DNA from: a virus
IMG/VR virus record: IMGVR_UViG_3300025674_000147
Location: 1-36,706 of that record
DNA length: 36,706 nt
Direction: 5' to 3' (one strand)
The position numbers and the translations under genes were made by a program. This document shows positions 15,410 to 24,402 of the stretch, piece by piece. Positions within the stretch are counted from its first letter, which is position 1; every line of letters begins with the position of its first letter. The notes below the pieces were generated by a model. That model did no database searches. It saw only the letters and a list, made by a program, of their open reading frames with translations, and had not been told where the DNA came from.

Positions 15410-17071
15410 ATGGCGTATAATGTTTTAAAAAGACCTATGTTTAAACGAGGTGGCTCGACTACTGGAACAGGGATCATGTCTCATGTTGAATCTAAAAAAA
15501 TTGGTGGTGGAACTATTAGTGGAAACAATATGCCAAATAACAGAACTGGATTTCAAAATCCTCTTTTTGGTTTAATAAGTGAAGGTATGGCTAATGAGTT
15601 ATCTAGAGGTGCATATAAATCACCAGGTCAATATAATATTGATGCAGGTGCTCGTGCAAGACAAAATTTATTATCTAACCTTCAAAGATATGGAAAAAAA
15701 GGTTTAGAGTTTTTAAGAGGAGCTGGTCAACGTTCAGCAGGATTCTTTGGATTAAATAGAATTCCAGTGCCTCCTGGAGTTGCATCAGCAGCAACATCAA
15801 CTGCAACTATGGCAGCACCGTTTGCTCCTGTAGGAATAATGGCTTATTTAAATAGACCTAAAACAGATGTAGCTTTAGATGTTATGAGAAGTGAACCTGC
15901 TTCTACTTTTGATGAAACCAGTCTTTTTGAATATGAAGATTATGCTAGAAGAATGAAAGAAGCAGAAAAACAAGGAAAAGAAATTGGTTTCTTAGATATA
16001 TTTAAATCTTCAAAAGATAAAGATAAACAAGCTGCAGCCGCTGCTGTAGAAAAAACAGGTGATGAAGATGATTTTGAAGTTAGTGGTTTACCGGCAAGAG
16101 TAAAACCAGGTGAGACTGCAATAGATGCTGTATTTAATAGAGCTACTGAAAGTAAAAAACCAAAATATGAAGAAACAGATTTAAGAACAAGAGTACAAAA
16201 AGAAGCTGATGAAATTATGAATTTAATCAAAGATGAAGATTTAGATAAAGCAGAAGCTGCATTGTTAGTATCCAAAGCTTTAAAAACTTCAGGATCTATT
16301 TCAGATAAAATAGATGCAGCTGTAACAGATGCAAGAAGCATTGCAAAAAGAAAAGCTTCAGAATCTAAAGCAGCTAAATTAATGGCATACAAAACAATTA
16401 AAGAAGAAGACATTGCTAAAATAAAATCAGGTGAGTTACCAGGTATTAGTAAAGTAATTAAAAGACTTTCAGATTTAAAAGCTTCGGATCCTAAAACATT
16501 ATCTGGTGCTGAAAAACAAGAATTAGCTTCTTTAGAAGATTATTTGAAAAAAGAAACTTATGGTGAAAAACAAATTCTTTCATACATGAGTAGTGTATTA
16601 GCTGCAAATAGAGATAAAATTCCTGCATTAGAGAGAAAAATAAACGATCTTAAATCAGAAGGTTCATTAGATGAAGATGAAAAAGCTGATTTAGCAAGAG
16701 CTGAAAAAGAATTAGAAACTTTAAAATATTATGAAAATGTATTAGGTGTAGGTACAACTGCTGGTGTTAATCTTGCAGAAGGTGGAAGAGTAAAGTATGC
16801 AGACGGTACTGAAGATCCAAATGCTCCTGAAATAGAATCAGATGAAATGGCTGGTGGTTCAAATGTTTTCCCAACTAAAACAGTTGAGAAATTAACTTTT
16901 GCTGAATTAAGACAAAAATTACCACAAGAAATAACAAACGATATTGTACAATTAATTGCAAATAGTGAAGAGGCTTTACAAGACTTTGCATACATTGCAA
17001 CACAAAAAGATATTAATGATTTTAATATCAAGTATGGAGTTAATTTAGTATTACCGCCTCAGAAAGGATAA
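15410..17071 (+). CDS. Virion-associated protein with a GGR motif
   Basis: A 553-residue protein. MAYNVLKRPMFKRGGSTTGT and GIMSHVESKK at the start resemble the opening of related marine phage virion proteins. Residues 105-150 are Ala/Pro-rich and partly hydrophobic; 165-450 are long charged helices (EDEKADLARAEKELETLKYY). One copy of the GGR motif (EGGRVKYADGTED) lies near residue 458, matching the four copies in the gene at 12556. The C-terminus is a helical domain ending YGVNLVLPPQKG. Probably an internal or tail-tip protein. Confidence 0.65.
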   Translation: MAYNVLKRPMFKRGGSTTGTGIMSHVESKKIGGGTISGNNMPNNRTGFQNPLFGLISEGMANELSRGAYKSPGQYNIDAGARARQNLLSNLQRYGKKGLEFLRGAGQRSAGFFGLNRIPVPPGVASAATSTATMAAPFAPVGIMAYLNRPKTDVALDVMRSEPASTFDETSLFEYEDYARRMKEAEKQGKEIGFLDIFKSSKDKDKQAAAAAVEKTGDEDDFEVSGLPARVKPGETAIDAVFNRATESKKPKYEETDLRTRVQKEADEIMNLIKDEDLDKAEAALLVSKALKTSGSISDKIDAAVTDARSIAKRKASESKAAKLMAYKTIKEEDIAKIKSGELPGISKVIKRLSDLKASDPKTLSGAEKQELASLEDYLKKETYGEKQILSYMSSVLAANRDKIPALERKINDLKSEGSLDEDEKADLARAEKELETLKYYENVLGVGTTAGVNLAEGGRVKYADGTEDPNAPEIESDEMAGGSNVFPTKTVEKLTFAELRQKLPQEITNDIVQLIANSEEALQDFAYIATQKDINDFNIKYGVNLVLPPQKG

Positions 17072-17077
17072 TAGCTG

Positions 17078-20000
17078 ATGGCTATAGATCTAGATCTACA
17101 ATTAGAGTTGGGACTTGATAAACCTAATCTTCCAGAAAAAATAGTTGAACCTGTAAAAGATGAAGTATCTTTTGGTGATTACATTGCTGATATTGTTAGA
17201 GCTCCATTAGGTGGGGTAAGTGATGCAGTTCAAGGTTTAATAACATTAGGTGCACTTCCAATTGATTATGCATTCGATACTAATATTACTAAAAATATAG
17301 ATAACTTTTTTAACAAGTATACTCCTGATGCAAGAACGGGAGTTGGAGAAGTAGTACAAACATTAGTTCAATTTGGTTTGCCTTTAGGTGTAGCATCTAA
17401 AGTTGGATCAGGAATGAAAATTCTAAAAGGTGCAGAAGTTACTAAACTATCTTCTTTATCTGGAGCCGCTAAAGGAGCAGAGCTTGTAAAAAGAGCTGGA
17501 TACTTTGGAGGATTAGGTGGTGCAGTTGACTTTGCTGTTTCTAATCCAAGTGAACAAACAACATTAACAGATGCATTAGGGTTAACTGAATCAAAAGATT
17601 TAAATAGATTAGAAGGTAGAGAAAGAGCGGCAGAATTATTTAAACAAAAATTAAAATTTGGTGCTGAAGGTGCGATCATTGGTGGAGGTATACCTTTATT
17701 ACCTACAGCAGGAAGTTTAGGTTATAAGTATGGTATTAAACCAATAGCTAAGGTAGCTTCTCCTGTTGCTGGAACTACGCTTAGAGTTTTGGATAAAGCA
17801 GTGATTAATCCATTATCACAAGTAATAGCAGGTAAAGGAACTAAATCTTTAGCCTCAGACATTGTATCTAAATCAGGCGGTATGTTAGAAAAGATTTACG
17901 ATAAAACAGGATTACCACCAGTAAGTCAATGGAAAGAATTTGATGCAGGTTCTGGAAATTTTACTGAAAGATTATTGAAAAAAATAGATAATATTAAAAC
18001 TAATTTTACTTCTACAGGTAAGGTTCAGTTTCCTGAAATTAAAAAAATACAATCTGAAGTAGATGCGGTTGCTAACTCAGAAGTTAAGAATTTAAAAAGA
18101 GTTCAAGAACGTATTAACAATACTCTTTATGATATTACATCCAAGTTTAAAACAAACTTTTATGATATTGCACAGTATAAAGCAACAAGGACCGGGAATT
18201 ATACTAACATCATGGATGACCTTTATTCTGAAAAAAATAAAATCTTTGATTATTTATTGGCTCAAGGTAAAGATGCAGACACAGCATTAAAAAATGTTAA
18301 TAAAGCAGTTAGAACAGATGCAAAAGAATTAAAGAAAATATTAATTAATTCAAATAAAAGATACTATAATTTAATTTCAGCTAACCCAACTGAATCTAAT
18401 AGAGAACTAGCTCAAGCGTTAGTAGAAAATGCAGATGGTTTCTTTAAACAAAGATTTGCATCTTTTAATAATAAATCATTTCAGTTTGATCCAGTTACTG
18501 GGCCAATTGGAAGTAAGGCATTAAAAGAAGTTAAGAGTTTAGTTAAAAGAGATCCAGACTATAGAAGAGAAGTTACTAACATAGCTGACCGATTAATGGC
18601 TAAAAATAAAAATTTAAAATATGATGACGCTTTTGAAAAAGCATCTACCGAACATGCAACAAGATTATTAAATGAAATTAAATATGCAACCATAAGAGCT
18701 GGTGTAGATCCTGATCAATACATTAGAAGAATTGGTGGTCTTTTAAAAACAGATGAAGCAGGAAAAGCAAACTTAATGAAACCAGGAGAAACTTTTCCAG
18801 ATGCAATTAAAAGATTTTTAAGTCAAGAAAGAAACGCTTCTGTTTCTGTAAAAGATTATGAAAATGCTTTAGTAGATACTGTTCTATATCAATCTAAACA
18901 GTACCATGCAAAAAATTATTTTGATCAAGTAGAAAATATTTTAAAAGAAAAAGGTGCTTTATTTGATGCTTCTCAAGCTACTAGTAGACCAGGATTAAGA
19001 GAAATTAAAGCACAGCACAATGCAAAAACAGGAGTAAACCCTGATGTAGACGTTGCTTTTAAAAGTACTTTATTTGATGGTAAATATACATATCCTGAAA
19101 TTGCAAATGCATTAGTAGAAACTAAAGTCGCTTTTGATAACTTTTTTGATTTTCCTTTATATAAATCTTTAATGAGTGTTAAAGCTGGAGCTCAAATCGC
19201 TAAAACAATTTTCTCACCAATGACACAAATAAGAAACGTATCTACTGCATCTTTCTTTCCATTAATGAATGGTCTAATTGGTAGTAGAGCTTCTGTAAGT
19301 GACTCATGGAAATTAGTTGCTGAAGATATATTTACTGGAGCTAAAGCAGATTTACCTAGATTAAATGCTGAAATTGAAGACATGGTTAGAAGAGGTGTTA
19401 TTGATCAAAACATTCAAGTTAATGAAATGAGAGGTATTTTAAATAAAGCAAAAGATGGTGCTATTAGTTTTGAATCTTTTATGAATAACCCAACAGTTAA
19501 AAAATTTGTAGATGTCTATCAAGGAGGTGATAACATTTGGAAAGTTTATTCAGATAAATTTTATCAATCAGCTTTAAAAGATGCTTTTAGTTATGTAACA
19601 CCAGAACAAGCTGCAAGAGGTTTAAAAGGTGGAGATGAATCTTTAATGTTAGAAAATATTAAAGAGTGGTATAGAACTGTTGCTAAAGAAGACTTTGTTC
19701 CAAATAGTATATTCACAGGTCAAGCTAAAACTGCTGACGAAGCATTAAAAGATGTTTCTGCATATCTAGTTACGAATACAATTCCAACATACAGTAAAGT
19801 TCCTCAGATTATTCAAGCCATTAGAAATTTACCATTAGGTAATTTTATAGCTTTTCCAGCTGAAATTTTAAGAACATCTTCTAATGTATTATCTTTAGGT
19901 GCAAGAGAACTAACAAGTACAAATCCATATATAAGACAAATGGGAGCAAGAAGAGTTATTGGAGCTTCTGCAACATTAGGTGGTATTGGAACTGCAGTTG

Positions 20001-21277
20001 GTTCAGTAGCTCAATATGTAACTGGTGTAGATAAAGAAAAACTTGATTCAGCAAAAAGATCATTTGTTCCTGTGTATGAAAAGAATGCAACACTAATTCC
20101 ATTATCTGCTCCAGACAGACAAGGTAAATTTAAATACATTAACTTTTCTTATTCAAATCCTTATGACACATTAGTTAGACCTTTTAATGCAGTCCTTGGT
20201 GCTTATTCAGATGGTACATTAACTAGCGATAGTGCTGACGATATTGTATTTAGTGCATTGTTTGGTAATCCCGTTACTAATAGACCAGGTGCTTTATCTG
20301 AATTTTTCTCTCCATTTATATCAGAATCAATTGGTACAGAAAGAATTGCTGATGTAACTTTAAGAAAAGGAGAATCTATTAATGGAGCAAGAGTTTATAA
20401 TCCTCAAGATCCAATAGGTGTTAAAATAAATAAAAGTTTAAATCATATTATTGGTGGATTAGAACCAGGAGCTTTTACTCAAGCTAGAAGAGTTTGGGAA
20501 GGTGCAACAGGACAATTCACAGATGCAGGTACTGCAAGAAATACTGTTGATGAAATTACTGCATTAATGTCAGGTGTTCGTGTTCAAGAAGTTAAACCAT
20601 TAGCCAGTATGCCTTTTATACTATCTTCTTATTCTAAAGATAAACAAAATATTGGAGGTAAGTTTGCAAGAACAGCTTACTCTGCGCGAACCACTCCAGA
20701 AGAAGCTTTATCAGCTTGGAAAACTTATGTAATGGAGTCTTATGATTCTCAAACTAAAATGTACAACACAGTTAAAGATGCAAGAAAACTAGGTATTGAT
20801 GAATATGAAATAAAATCATTAGTACAAGATAGATTAAAAAACAAAGGTGAAACAAATAAACTTATGGAAGGTTATTTTAAAGCACCAAACTATTCTAAAG
20901 AAAGATTCAGATCGTTAGTTAGTAGAGTAGCTAATGAAGATTTAAGAGCTTCTTATAGATTAGAAGATAATATTGCTAGAATTACTGAAGCTTTCGACAC
21001 TACAAAAACAGAATTAAACTTCTTTGATTTAAATAAACCAATGGATGAAATATCAGCTCTTATAGATAGAATTATTAGACCTGAATTGCCAGCAATTAGA
21101 AGATTGCCACAAACTGGTACTTTATTTCAACCACCAAGAAACACGAATCAAGGAGCTAATTTACCACCTCCAGTATTTCCTCAAGGTAATGTAGCTGCAT
21201 CGCAGCCACAATCACTAGGACAACAATTTAACATTGGACAAGATCCAAGATATAAAATATTATTCCCACAAGGTTAA
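17078..21277 (+). CDS. Very large internal virion protein (1399 aa)
   Basis: The longest gene in the window. The N-terminal 250 residues hold several Gly/Ala-rich hydrophobic segments (QFGLPLGVASKVGSG, GGLGGAVDFAV, GAIIGGGIPLLPTAGSLG). The remainder is mainly charged helix, with segments such as IFSPMTQIRNVSTASFFPLM (from about residue 710) and NLPLGNFIAFPAEILRTSS (from about 925) that resemble conserved blocks of giant internal proteins in marine podophages. The end is Pro/Gln-rich. I see no lytic transglycosylase, protease or polymerase motif. The length, helical content and place at the end of the virion module suggest an ejected core or DNA-injection protein, as gp16 in T7, but without sequence evidence of homology. 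Confidence 0.65.
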   Translation: MAIDLDLQLELGLDKPNLPEKIVEPVKDEVSFGDYIADIVRAPLGGVSDAVQGLITLGALPIDYAFDTNITKNIDNFFNKYTPDARTGVGEVVQTLVQFGLPLGVASKVGSGMKILKGAEVTKLSSLSGAAKGAELVKRAGYFGGLGGAVDFAVSNPSEQTTLTDALGLTESKDLNRLEGRERAAELFKQKLKFGAEGAIIGGGIPLLPTAGSLGYKYGIKPIAKVASPVAGTTLRVLDKAVINPLSQVIAGKGTKSLASDIVSKSGGMLEKIYDKTGLPPVSQWKEFDAGSGNFTERLLKKIDNIKTNFTSTGKVQFPEIKKIQSEVDAVANSEVKNLKRVQERINNTLYDITSKFKTNFYDIAQYKATRTGNYTNIMDDLYSEKNKIFDYLLAQGKDADTALKNVNKAVRTDAKELKKILINSNKRYYNLISANPTESNRELAQALVENADGFFKQRFASFNNKSFQFDPVTGPIGSKALKEVKSLVKRDPDYRREVTNIADRLMAKNKNLKYDDAFEKASTEHATRLLNEIKYATIRAGVDPDQYIRRIGGLLKTDEAGKANLMKPGETFPDAIKRFLSQERNASVSVKDYENALVDTVLYQSKQYHAKNYFDQVENILKEKGALFDASQATSRPGLREIKAQHNAKTGVNPDVDVAFKSTLFDGKYTYPEIANALVETKVAFDNFFDFPLYKSLMSVKAGAQIAKTIFSPMTQIRNVSTASFFPLMNGLIGSRASVSDSWKLVAEDIFTGAKADLPRLNAEIEDMVRRGVIDQNIQVNEMRGILNKAKDGAISFESFMNNPTVKKFVDVYQGGDNIWKVYSDKFYQSALKDAFSYVTPEQAARGLKGGDESLMLENIKEWYRTVAKEDFVPNSIFTGQAKTADEALKDVSAYLVTNTIPTYSKVPQIIQAIRNLPLGNFIAFPAEILRTSSNVLSLGARELTSTNPYIRQMGARRVIGASATLGGIGTAVGSVAQYVTGVDKEKLDSAKRSFVPVYEKNATLIPLSAPDRQGKFKYINFSYSNPYDTLVRPFNAVLGAYSDGTLTSDSADDIVFSALFGNPVTNRPGALSEFFSPFISESIGTERIADVTLRKGESINGARVYNPQDPIGVKINKSLNHIIGGLEPGAFTQARRVWEGATGQFTDAGTARNTVDEITALMSGVRVQEVKPLASMPFILSSYSKDKQNIGGKFARTAYSARTTPEEALSAWKTYVMESYDSQTKMYNTVKDARKLGIDEYEIKSLVQDRLKNKGETNKLMEGYFKAPNYSKERFRSLVSRVANEDLRASYRLEDNIARITEAFDTTKTELNFFDLNKPMDEISALIDRIIRPELPAIRRLPQTGTLFQPPRNTNQGANLPPPVFPQGNVAASQPQSLGQQFNIGQDPRYKILFPQG

Positions 21278-21279
21278 TT

Positions 21280-22023
21280 ATGAACATAGACAAAAAAATT
21301 AAATACGAAAATAGAACAAATTTTAGAGGTGGTGGTGCTGACATGGGTGCTGGTGCTTCAGGAATGGGATCTGGTAATACTGGTGGAAAATCAGGTGGAG
21401 GAAATGATGCTAGAGATAGAGGCATGGGTATGGCTGGAAAAACTGGTGACTATGGTACAGGTCCAACTGGTAATGATGGCGGAGGAAATCAATTTACAGA
21501 TTTTACTAAAGATGTATTAAATCCAAATGTAGATTATGTTGGCCCAACTACATTTGGTCCTACACAGAAATATTCTGGTGATGGTATATTTTCAGGTTAT
21601 AGAAATATAGATCCAGTAACGGGTCAACCTTTAAGTGGCTTAGCTTATGTAGGTGATAGATTATCCAATATAATGAGTCCAAGTAATATACTAGGTGGTA
21701 TATTAGGATTAATTAACCCATTAGCTGGATTAGCTTTTAGAGGTGTTAACTATTTAGGTCAACAAATTCCTGAAACATTTGATCAATTTAAAAGCTCTAA
21801 TACATTAGAAGAATTTAGAGATAAGGTAAGAGGTTATGGTAGAACCATGCCGACTGTATCACCCAATCCAATGTATGGTGGCATTGAAAGTTTAGGTGTT
21901 CAAACTGTTGCTCCAGTTGAAACAATAACTCCAGTAAATAAACCAGATGTTCAACCAGGCGAGTCTTATACATTTGATGAACTCGCTATTAACCCGGGCT
22001 TTATAAGTCCTTATCAACCATAA
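21280..22023 (+). CDS. Glycine-rich virion-module protein
   Basis: A 247-residue protein. Residues 15-70 are Gly-rich (GGGADMGAGASGMGSGNTGG and following), then a mixed region with SPSNILGGILGLINPLAGLAF (about 130-150), a hydrophobic segment that could contact a membrane, and a structured end EPSYTFDELAINPG-like. No enzymatic motif is seen. It lies two bases after the giant virion gene and one base before a small membrane protein gene. Tail or injection-related function is inferred. Confidence 0.55.
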   Translation: MNIDKKIKYENRTNFRGGGADMGAGASGMGSGNTGGKSGGGNDARDRGMGMAGKTGDYGTGPTGNDGGGNQFTDFTKDVLNPNVDYVGPTTFGPTQKYSGDGIFSGYRNIDPVTGQPLSGLAYVGDRLSNIMSPSNILGGILGLINPLAGLAFRGVNYLGQQIPETFDQFKSSNTLEEFRDKVRGYGRTMPTVSPNPMYGGIESLGVQTVAPVETITPVNKPDVQPGESYTFDELAINPGFISPYQP

Positions 22024-22024
22024 T

Positions 22025-22228
22025 ATGCCTAAAAGATCTCAACAAGACCCAATTCAAAGAATAGATTCACACGAAAAACTTTGTCGTATAATGCAAAAGC
22101 AAACACAAAATTCAATAGACGGTCTTCAAAGTCAAATCAATAGAATAGAAAGAATATTATTGGTATCAGCAGGAGCTTTATTTTCTGGCATGGCAGGAAT
22201 TATATTAGTGCTTTTACAAAAACTTTAA
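22025..22228 (+). CDS. Small XhlA-like membrane protein, possible holin accessory
   Basis: A 67-residue protein: an N-terminal charged helix with heptad spacing (HEKLCRIMQKQTQNSIDGLQ, about residues 17-36) followed by one transmembrane segment (ILLVSAGALFSGMAGIILVL, about 44-63). This layout matches the XhlA family of holin-associated haemolysins, which sit on the cytoplasmic face and anchor by the C-terminus. The sequence similarity is only of layout, so the role is tentative. Its stop overlaps the stop of the opposing helicase gene by three bases, leaving no room for a terminator. Confidence 0.55.
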   Translation: MPKRSQQDPIQRIDSHEKLCRIMQKQTQNSIDGLQSQINRIERILLVSAGALFSGMAGIILVLLQKL

Positions 22229-23658
22229 ATCCAATCTTTAAGAGCATCACCAGTTATTTTACTAGCAATGTTCATTTTACTTTTTAAAGCTTTTACAATT
22301 TTTTCATCAACAGTATCTTCTGCAATAATATCTATATAAGTCATTTTTCTAGTTTGACCTGCTCTATTAATTCTAGCTTCTGATTGTATTCTTTTTTCAT
22401 AATCATAACCATTTGCATAATAGATCATTGTATTAGCACCTGTTAAAGTAATACCATAACCACCCGTTTGTGGTGTACCAATAATAAATCTAACAGGACT
22501 ATCAGGATCTTGTATTTGTTTAATTGCATTTTGTCTTTCTTCATTTGTTGTATCACCATAGTAAGTTACGTAAGATTCTTTACCAAAGTTTTTTTCAACA
22601 GCATTAACAATAGCATTGATGTCATGTCTATAGTGGGCCCAAATAACAGCTTTGTTTTCAACCTCACCAAGTATATCTACTAATGCATCAAGTCTTTCAT
22701 TCTTAACTTCTTTGATGGTACCATCATCAGCAGTAAAGTGACCACAAGTAATTTGATGGAGTCTCATTAACTGAACCATAGCAGATTGAGTTGTCATTTG
22801 TTTTCCATCTAACTCAGCTAATGCTAACACTTTCATTTGAGTATATAATTTTTTCTGTTCTGGTGTCAGTTGAATTACACGTTTAGTGTAAGTGTAATCA
22901 GGTAAATCTAAACAATCTTCTTTTAAACAACGATAAGAAAATGGTTCAAGCTTCTGTGATAATTCACCTAGGTTTTTATAACCCACTACTATTTGTACTG
23001 ATCGTCCACCAAAGTTTGCAGATCGCATTACCGCATATCGAGTTCTAAATGCATAGTAAGAACCATAGTCCAATAAATACGGATCAAGGAACTCACATTG
23101 TTTATATAAATCTAATGGTGATTTAGTTACAGGTGATCCTGTAAGTATTCTTTTATATTTTGCATACTTACCTAAGGCTACAATATTTTTAGTTCTTTTA
23201 GCATCTGGGTTTTTAATTGTAGTAGACTCATCAATAGCCATTAATGTATTATGACAACTCATAAATTTAGCTGCAAAGTCTAAACCTTTTTTAGTTGAGA
23301 ATGCTTCAACGTTCATACACAATACATGAAGTTTTTCTGTAGACTCAAATAATTTATTAAGTTCATTTTGTTGTTTTTGATTTATCATGGCTTTCCATAA
23401 CACAACATCTTTTTCAACATGAGCTGCCATATGAACAGGTATCTCAGTATCATACCAGTTTTGATAAACACCTTTAGGTGCAATAATTAAAGCACCATTA
23501 ATTTTACCTTTGTCATACAACATAGAAATGTTATCAATAAGAACTTTTGATTTACCAGTTCCCATTTCCATAAAGTATGCAAATACTTCTTTATTCCACG
23601 ACTTTTCTAACGCAGTTATTTGATGCGCATAAGGTTTAGTTTTAAATTTATAATTCAT
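22225..23658 (-). CDS. SNF2/DEAD-type superfamily 2 helicase
   Basis: A 477-residue protein on the minus strand with the SF2 motif set: Walker A MEMGTGKSK (residues 31-38), motif Ia-like LIIAPKGVYQNW (57-68), motif II AIDESTTIKN (141-150, DEST rather than DEAH), motif III RILTGSPVTKSPLDLY (170-185), and in the C-terminal half VIWAHYRHDINAIV, IGTPQTGGYGITLTGA and QSEARINRAGQTRKMTYIDI for motifs IV-VI. The layout is that of SNF2-type ATPases common in phages, which remodel or translocate on dsDNA during replication or recombination. It is the only long minus-strand gene here and is read away from a shared control region with the replication genes. The ATG is preceded by a GGAAAT-type weak ribosome site. 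Confidence 0.88.
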   Translation of the reverse strand: MNYKFKTKPYAHQITALEKSWNKEVFAYFMEMGTGKSKVLIDNISMLYDKGKINGALIIAPKGVYQNWYDTEIPVHMAAHVEKDVVLWKAMINQKQQNELNKLFESTEKLHVLCMNVEAFSTKKGLDFAAKFMSCHNTLMAIDESTTIKNPDAKRTKNIVALGKYAKYKRILTGSPVTKSPLDLYKQCEFLDPYLLDYGSYYAFRTRYAVMRSANFGGRSVQIVVGYKNLGELSQKLEPFSYRCLKEDCLDLPDYTYTKRVIQLTPEQKKLYTQMKVLALAELDGKQMTTQSAMVQLMRLHQITCGHFTADDGTIKEVKNERLDALVDILGEVENKAVIWAHYRHDINAIVNAVEKNFGKESYVTYYGDTTNEERQNAIKQIQDPDSPVRFIIGTPQTGGYGITLTGANTMIYYANGYDYEKRIQSEARINRAGQTRKMTYIDIIAEDTVDEKIVKALKSKMNIASKITGDALKDWI

Positions 23659-23671
23659 AATAATATTTCCT

Positions 23672-23691
23672 ATTGTCTTTCTATTGACAAT
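23672..23691. repeat. Inverted repeat in the divergent promoter region
   Basis: ATTGTC (23672-23677) and GACAAT (23686-23691) are perfect inverted arms around 8 bases. A second short palindrome, CTTG-T-CAAG, lies at 23713-23721. Both fall between the two outward-facing promoters of the helicase and the replication operon, so they may be operator half-sites; they may equally be just the -35 boxes facing each other. Confidence 0.4.
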
Positions 23692-23700
23692 CTATATAAT
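23673..23700 (+). promoter_or_regulatory. Candidate rightward promoter of the replication module
   Basis: TTGTCT at 23673-23678 (4 of 6), a 16-base spacer, and a perfect TATAAT at 23695-23700. Transcription would start near 23707, about 32 bases before the ATG at 23739. A perfect TTGACA at 23684-23689 also faces right but lacks a -10 box at a proper distance. Confidence 0.5.
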
Positions 23701-23720
23701 AAAAGGTAATTACTTGTCAA
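23691..23720 (-). promoter_or_regulatory. Candidate leftward promoter of the SNF2 helicase gene
   Basis: Read on the minus strand, a perfect TTGACA (23720-23715) is followed after 18 bases by TATAGA (23696-23691, 4 of 6). Transcription would begin near 23684, about 25 bases before the helicase ATG. The -10 boxes of the two opposing promoters overlap, so they would compete for polymerase. Confidence 0.45.
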
Positions 23721-23738
23721 GCGAAAGTAAAAATAATT

Positions 23739-24098
23739 ATGAGTGAGAATACAGTTTACGTAATTCAAGAATTACCTGGTACAAGATCTGGTAATCCAAA
23801 ATTTAATATTATGGGTGCACAGAAATATGGTAAGCTTGTCACATTGTTGCCTGAATTTAGCCAAATTATTTTGTCACCTGGTCCATTAATTTTTAAGTTA
23901 AGAAAACTTTTAAAAAATTATACTGAAAAAGATTATTTGTTATTAACAGGTGATCCAGCTATAATAGGTGTAGCGTGTTCAATTGTCGCAGATATAACAG
24001 GAGGTAAATATAATCTCTTGAAATGGGATCGACAAGAGCATACATACTACCCAGTTGAAATAAACTTATACGAAAAAGGAAACATAGATGACGGATAA
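23739..24098 (+). CDS. Conserved phage protein of unknown function, first gene of the replication module
   Basis: A 119-residue alpha/beta protein. VYVIQELPGTRSGNPKFNIM opens it, SQIILSPGPLIFKLRKLLKN and EKDYLLLTGDPAIIGVACSI form Rossmann-like strand-helix units, and it ends in a KWDRQEHTYYPVEINL strand. Proteins of this type sit at the start of the early region in related marine phages; none that I know has an assigned function. It is the first gene after the divergent promoter, so it is probably expressed early. It overlaps the next gene by eleven bases. Confidence 0.65.
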   Translation: MSENTVYVIQELPGTRSGNPKFNIMGAQKYGKLVTLLPEFSQIILSPGPLIFKLRKLLKNYTEKDYLLLTGDPAIIGVACSIVADITGGKYNLLKWDRQEHTYYPVEINLYEKGNIDDG

Positions 24099-24402
24099 AG
24101 AACGATGGAAGATACAAAATAAATTGTATCGTATGAAAGAAGGAAAGATAGAAGGAGAAATGAGATTAAAAGAATTAGAAAAAATGAAAGAGATATTTTT
24201 TAATTGTGATTTATTTTTTAAAAGAGATGATGAGTCTTTATTTGATTATATTTTAGATTTAATAAAAATAATTTTTCTAGACCTTGACAAAGTTTTTGAT
24301 TTCTATTATTTAAAGATTAAGACTGCATATGTTATAATGCGGTTAAAGAAAGTAATAAATAAACTAAATAAGGAGATACAATACTATGAGTATAAACTTT
24401 GA
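24088..24402 (+). CDS. Helical hypothetical protein
   Basis: A 104-residue protein that is nearly all charged and aromatic helix (KLYRMKEGKIEGEMRLKELE; DYILDLIKIIFLDLDKVFDF). I do not recognise a family. An AAAGGA site precedes the ATG and both ends overlap neighbours, which supports translation. Its last third also holds a promoter-like sequence for the gene after it. Confidence 0.55.
   Translation: MTDKERWKIQNKLYRMKEGKIEGEMRLKELEKMKEIFFNCDLFFKRDDESLFDYILDLIKIIFLDLDKVFDFYYLKIKTAYVIMRLKKVINKLNKEIQYYEYKL
24330..24338 (+). promoter_or_regulatory. Candidate extended -10 promoter
   Basis: TG-T-TATAAT at 24330-24338 is a perfect extended -10 element inside the preceding gene, about 48 bases before the ATG at 24386. 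No good -35 box lies 17 bases upstream (TTAAAG at 24310-24315), which extended -10 promoters do not need. A TTGACA at 24284-24289 with TATTAT at 24304-24309 has too short a spacer (14). Confidence 0.4.

Noticed and set aside
24284-24309. TTGACA with TATTAT as a promoter for the gene at 24386
   Set aside because: A 14-base spacer is too short; the extended -10 at 24330 is a better candidate.
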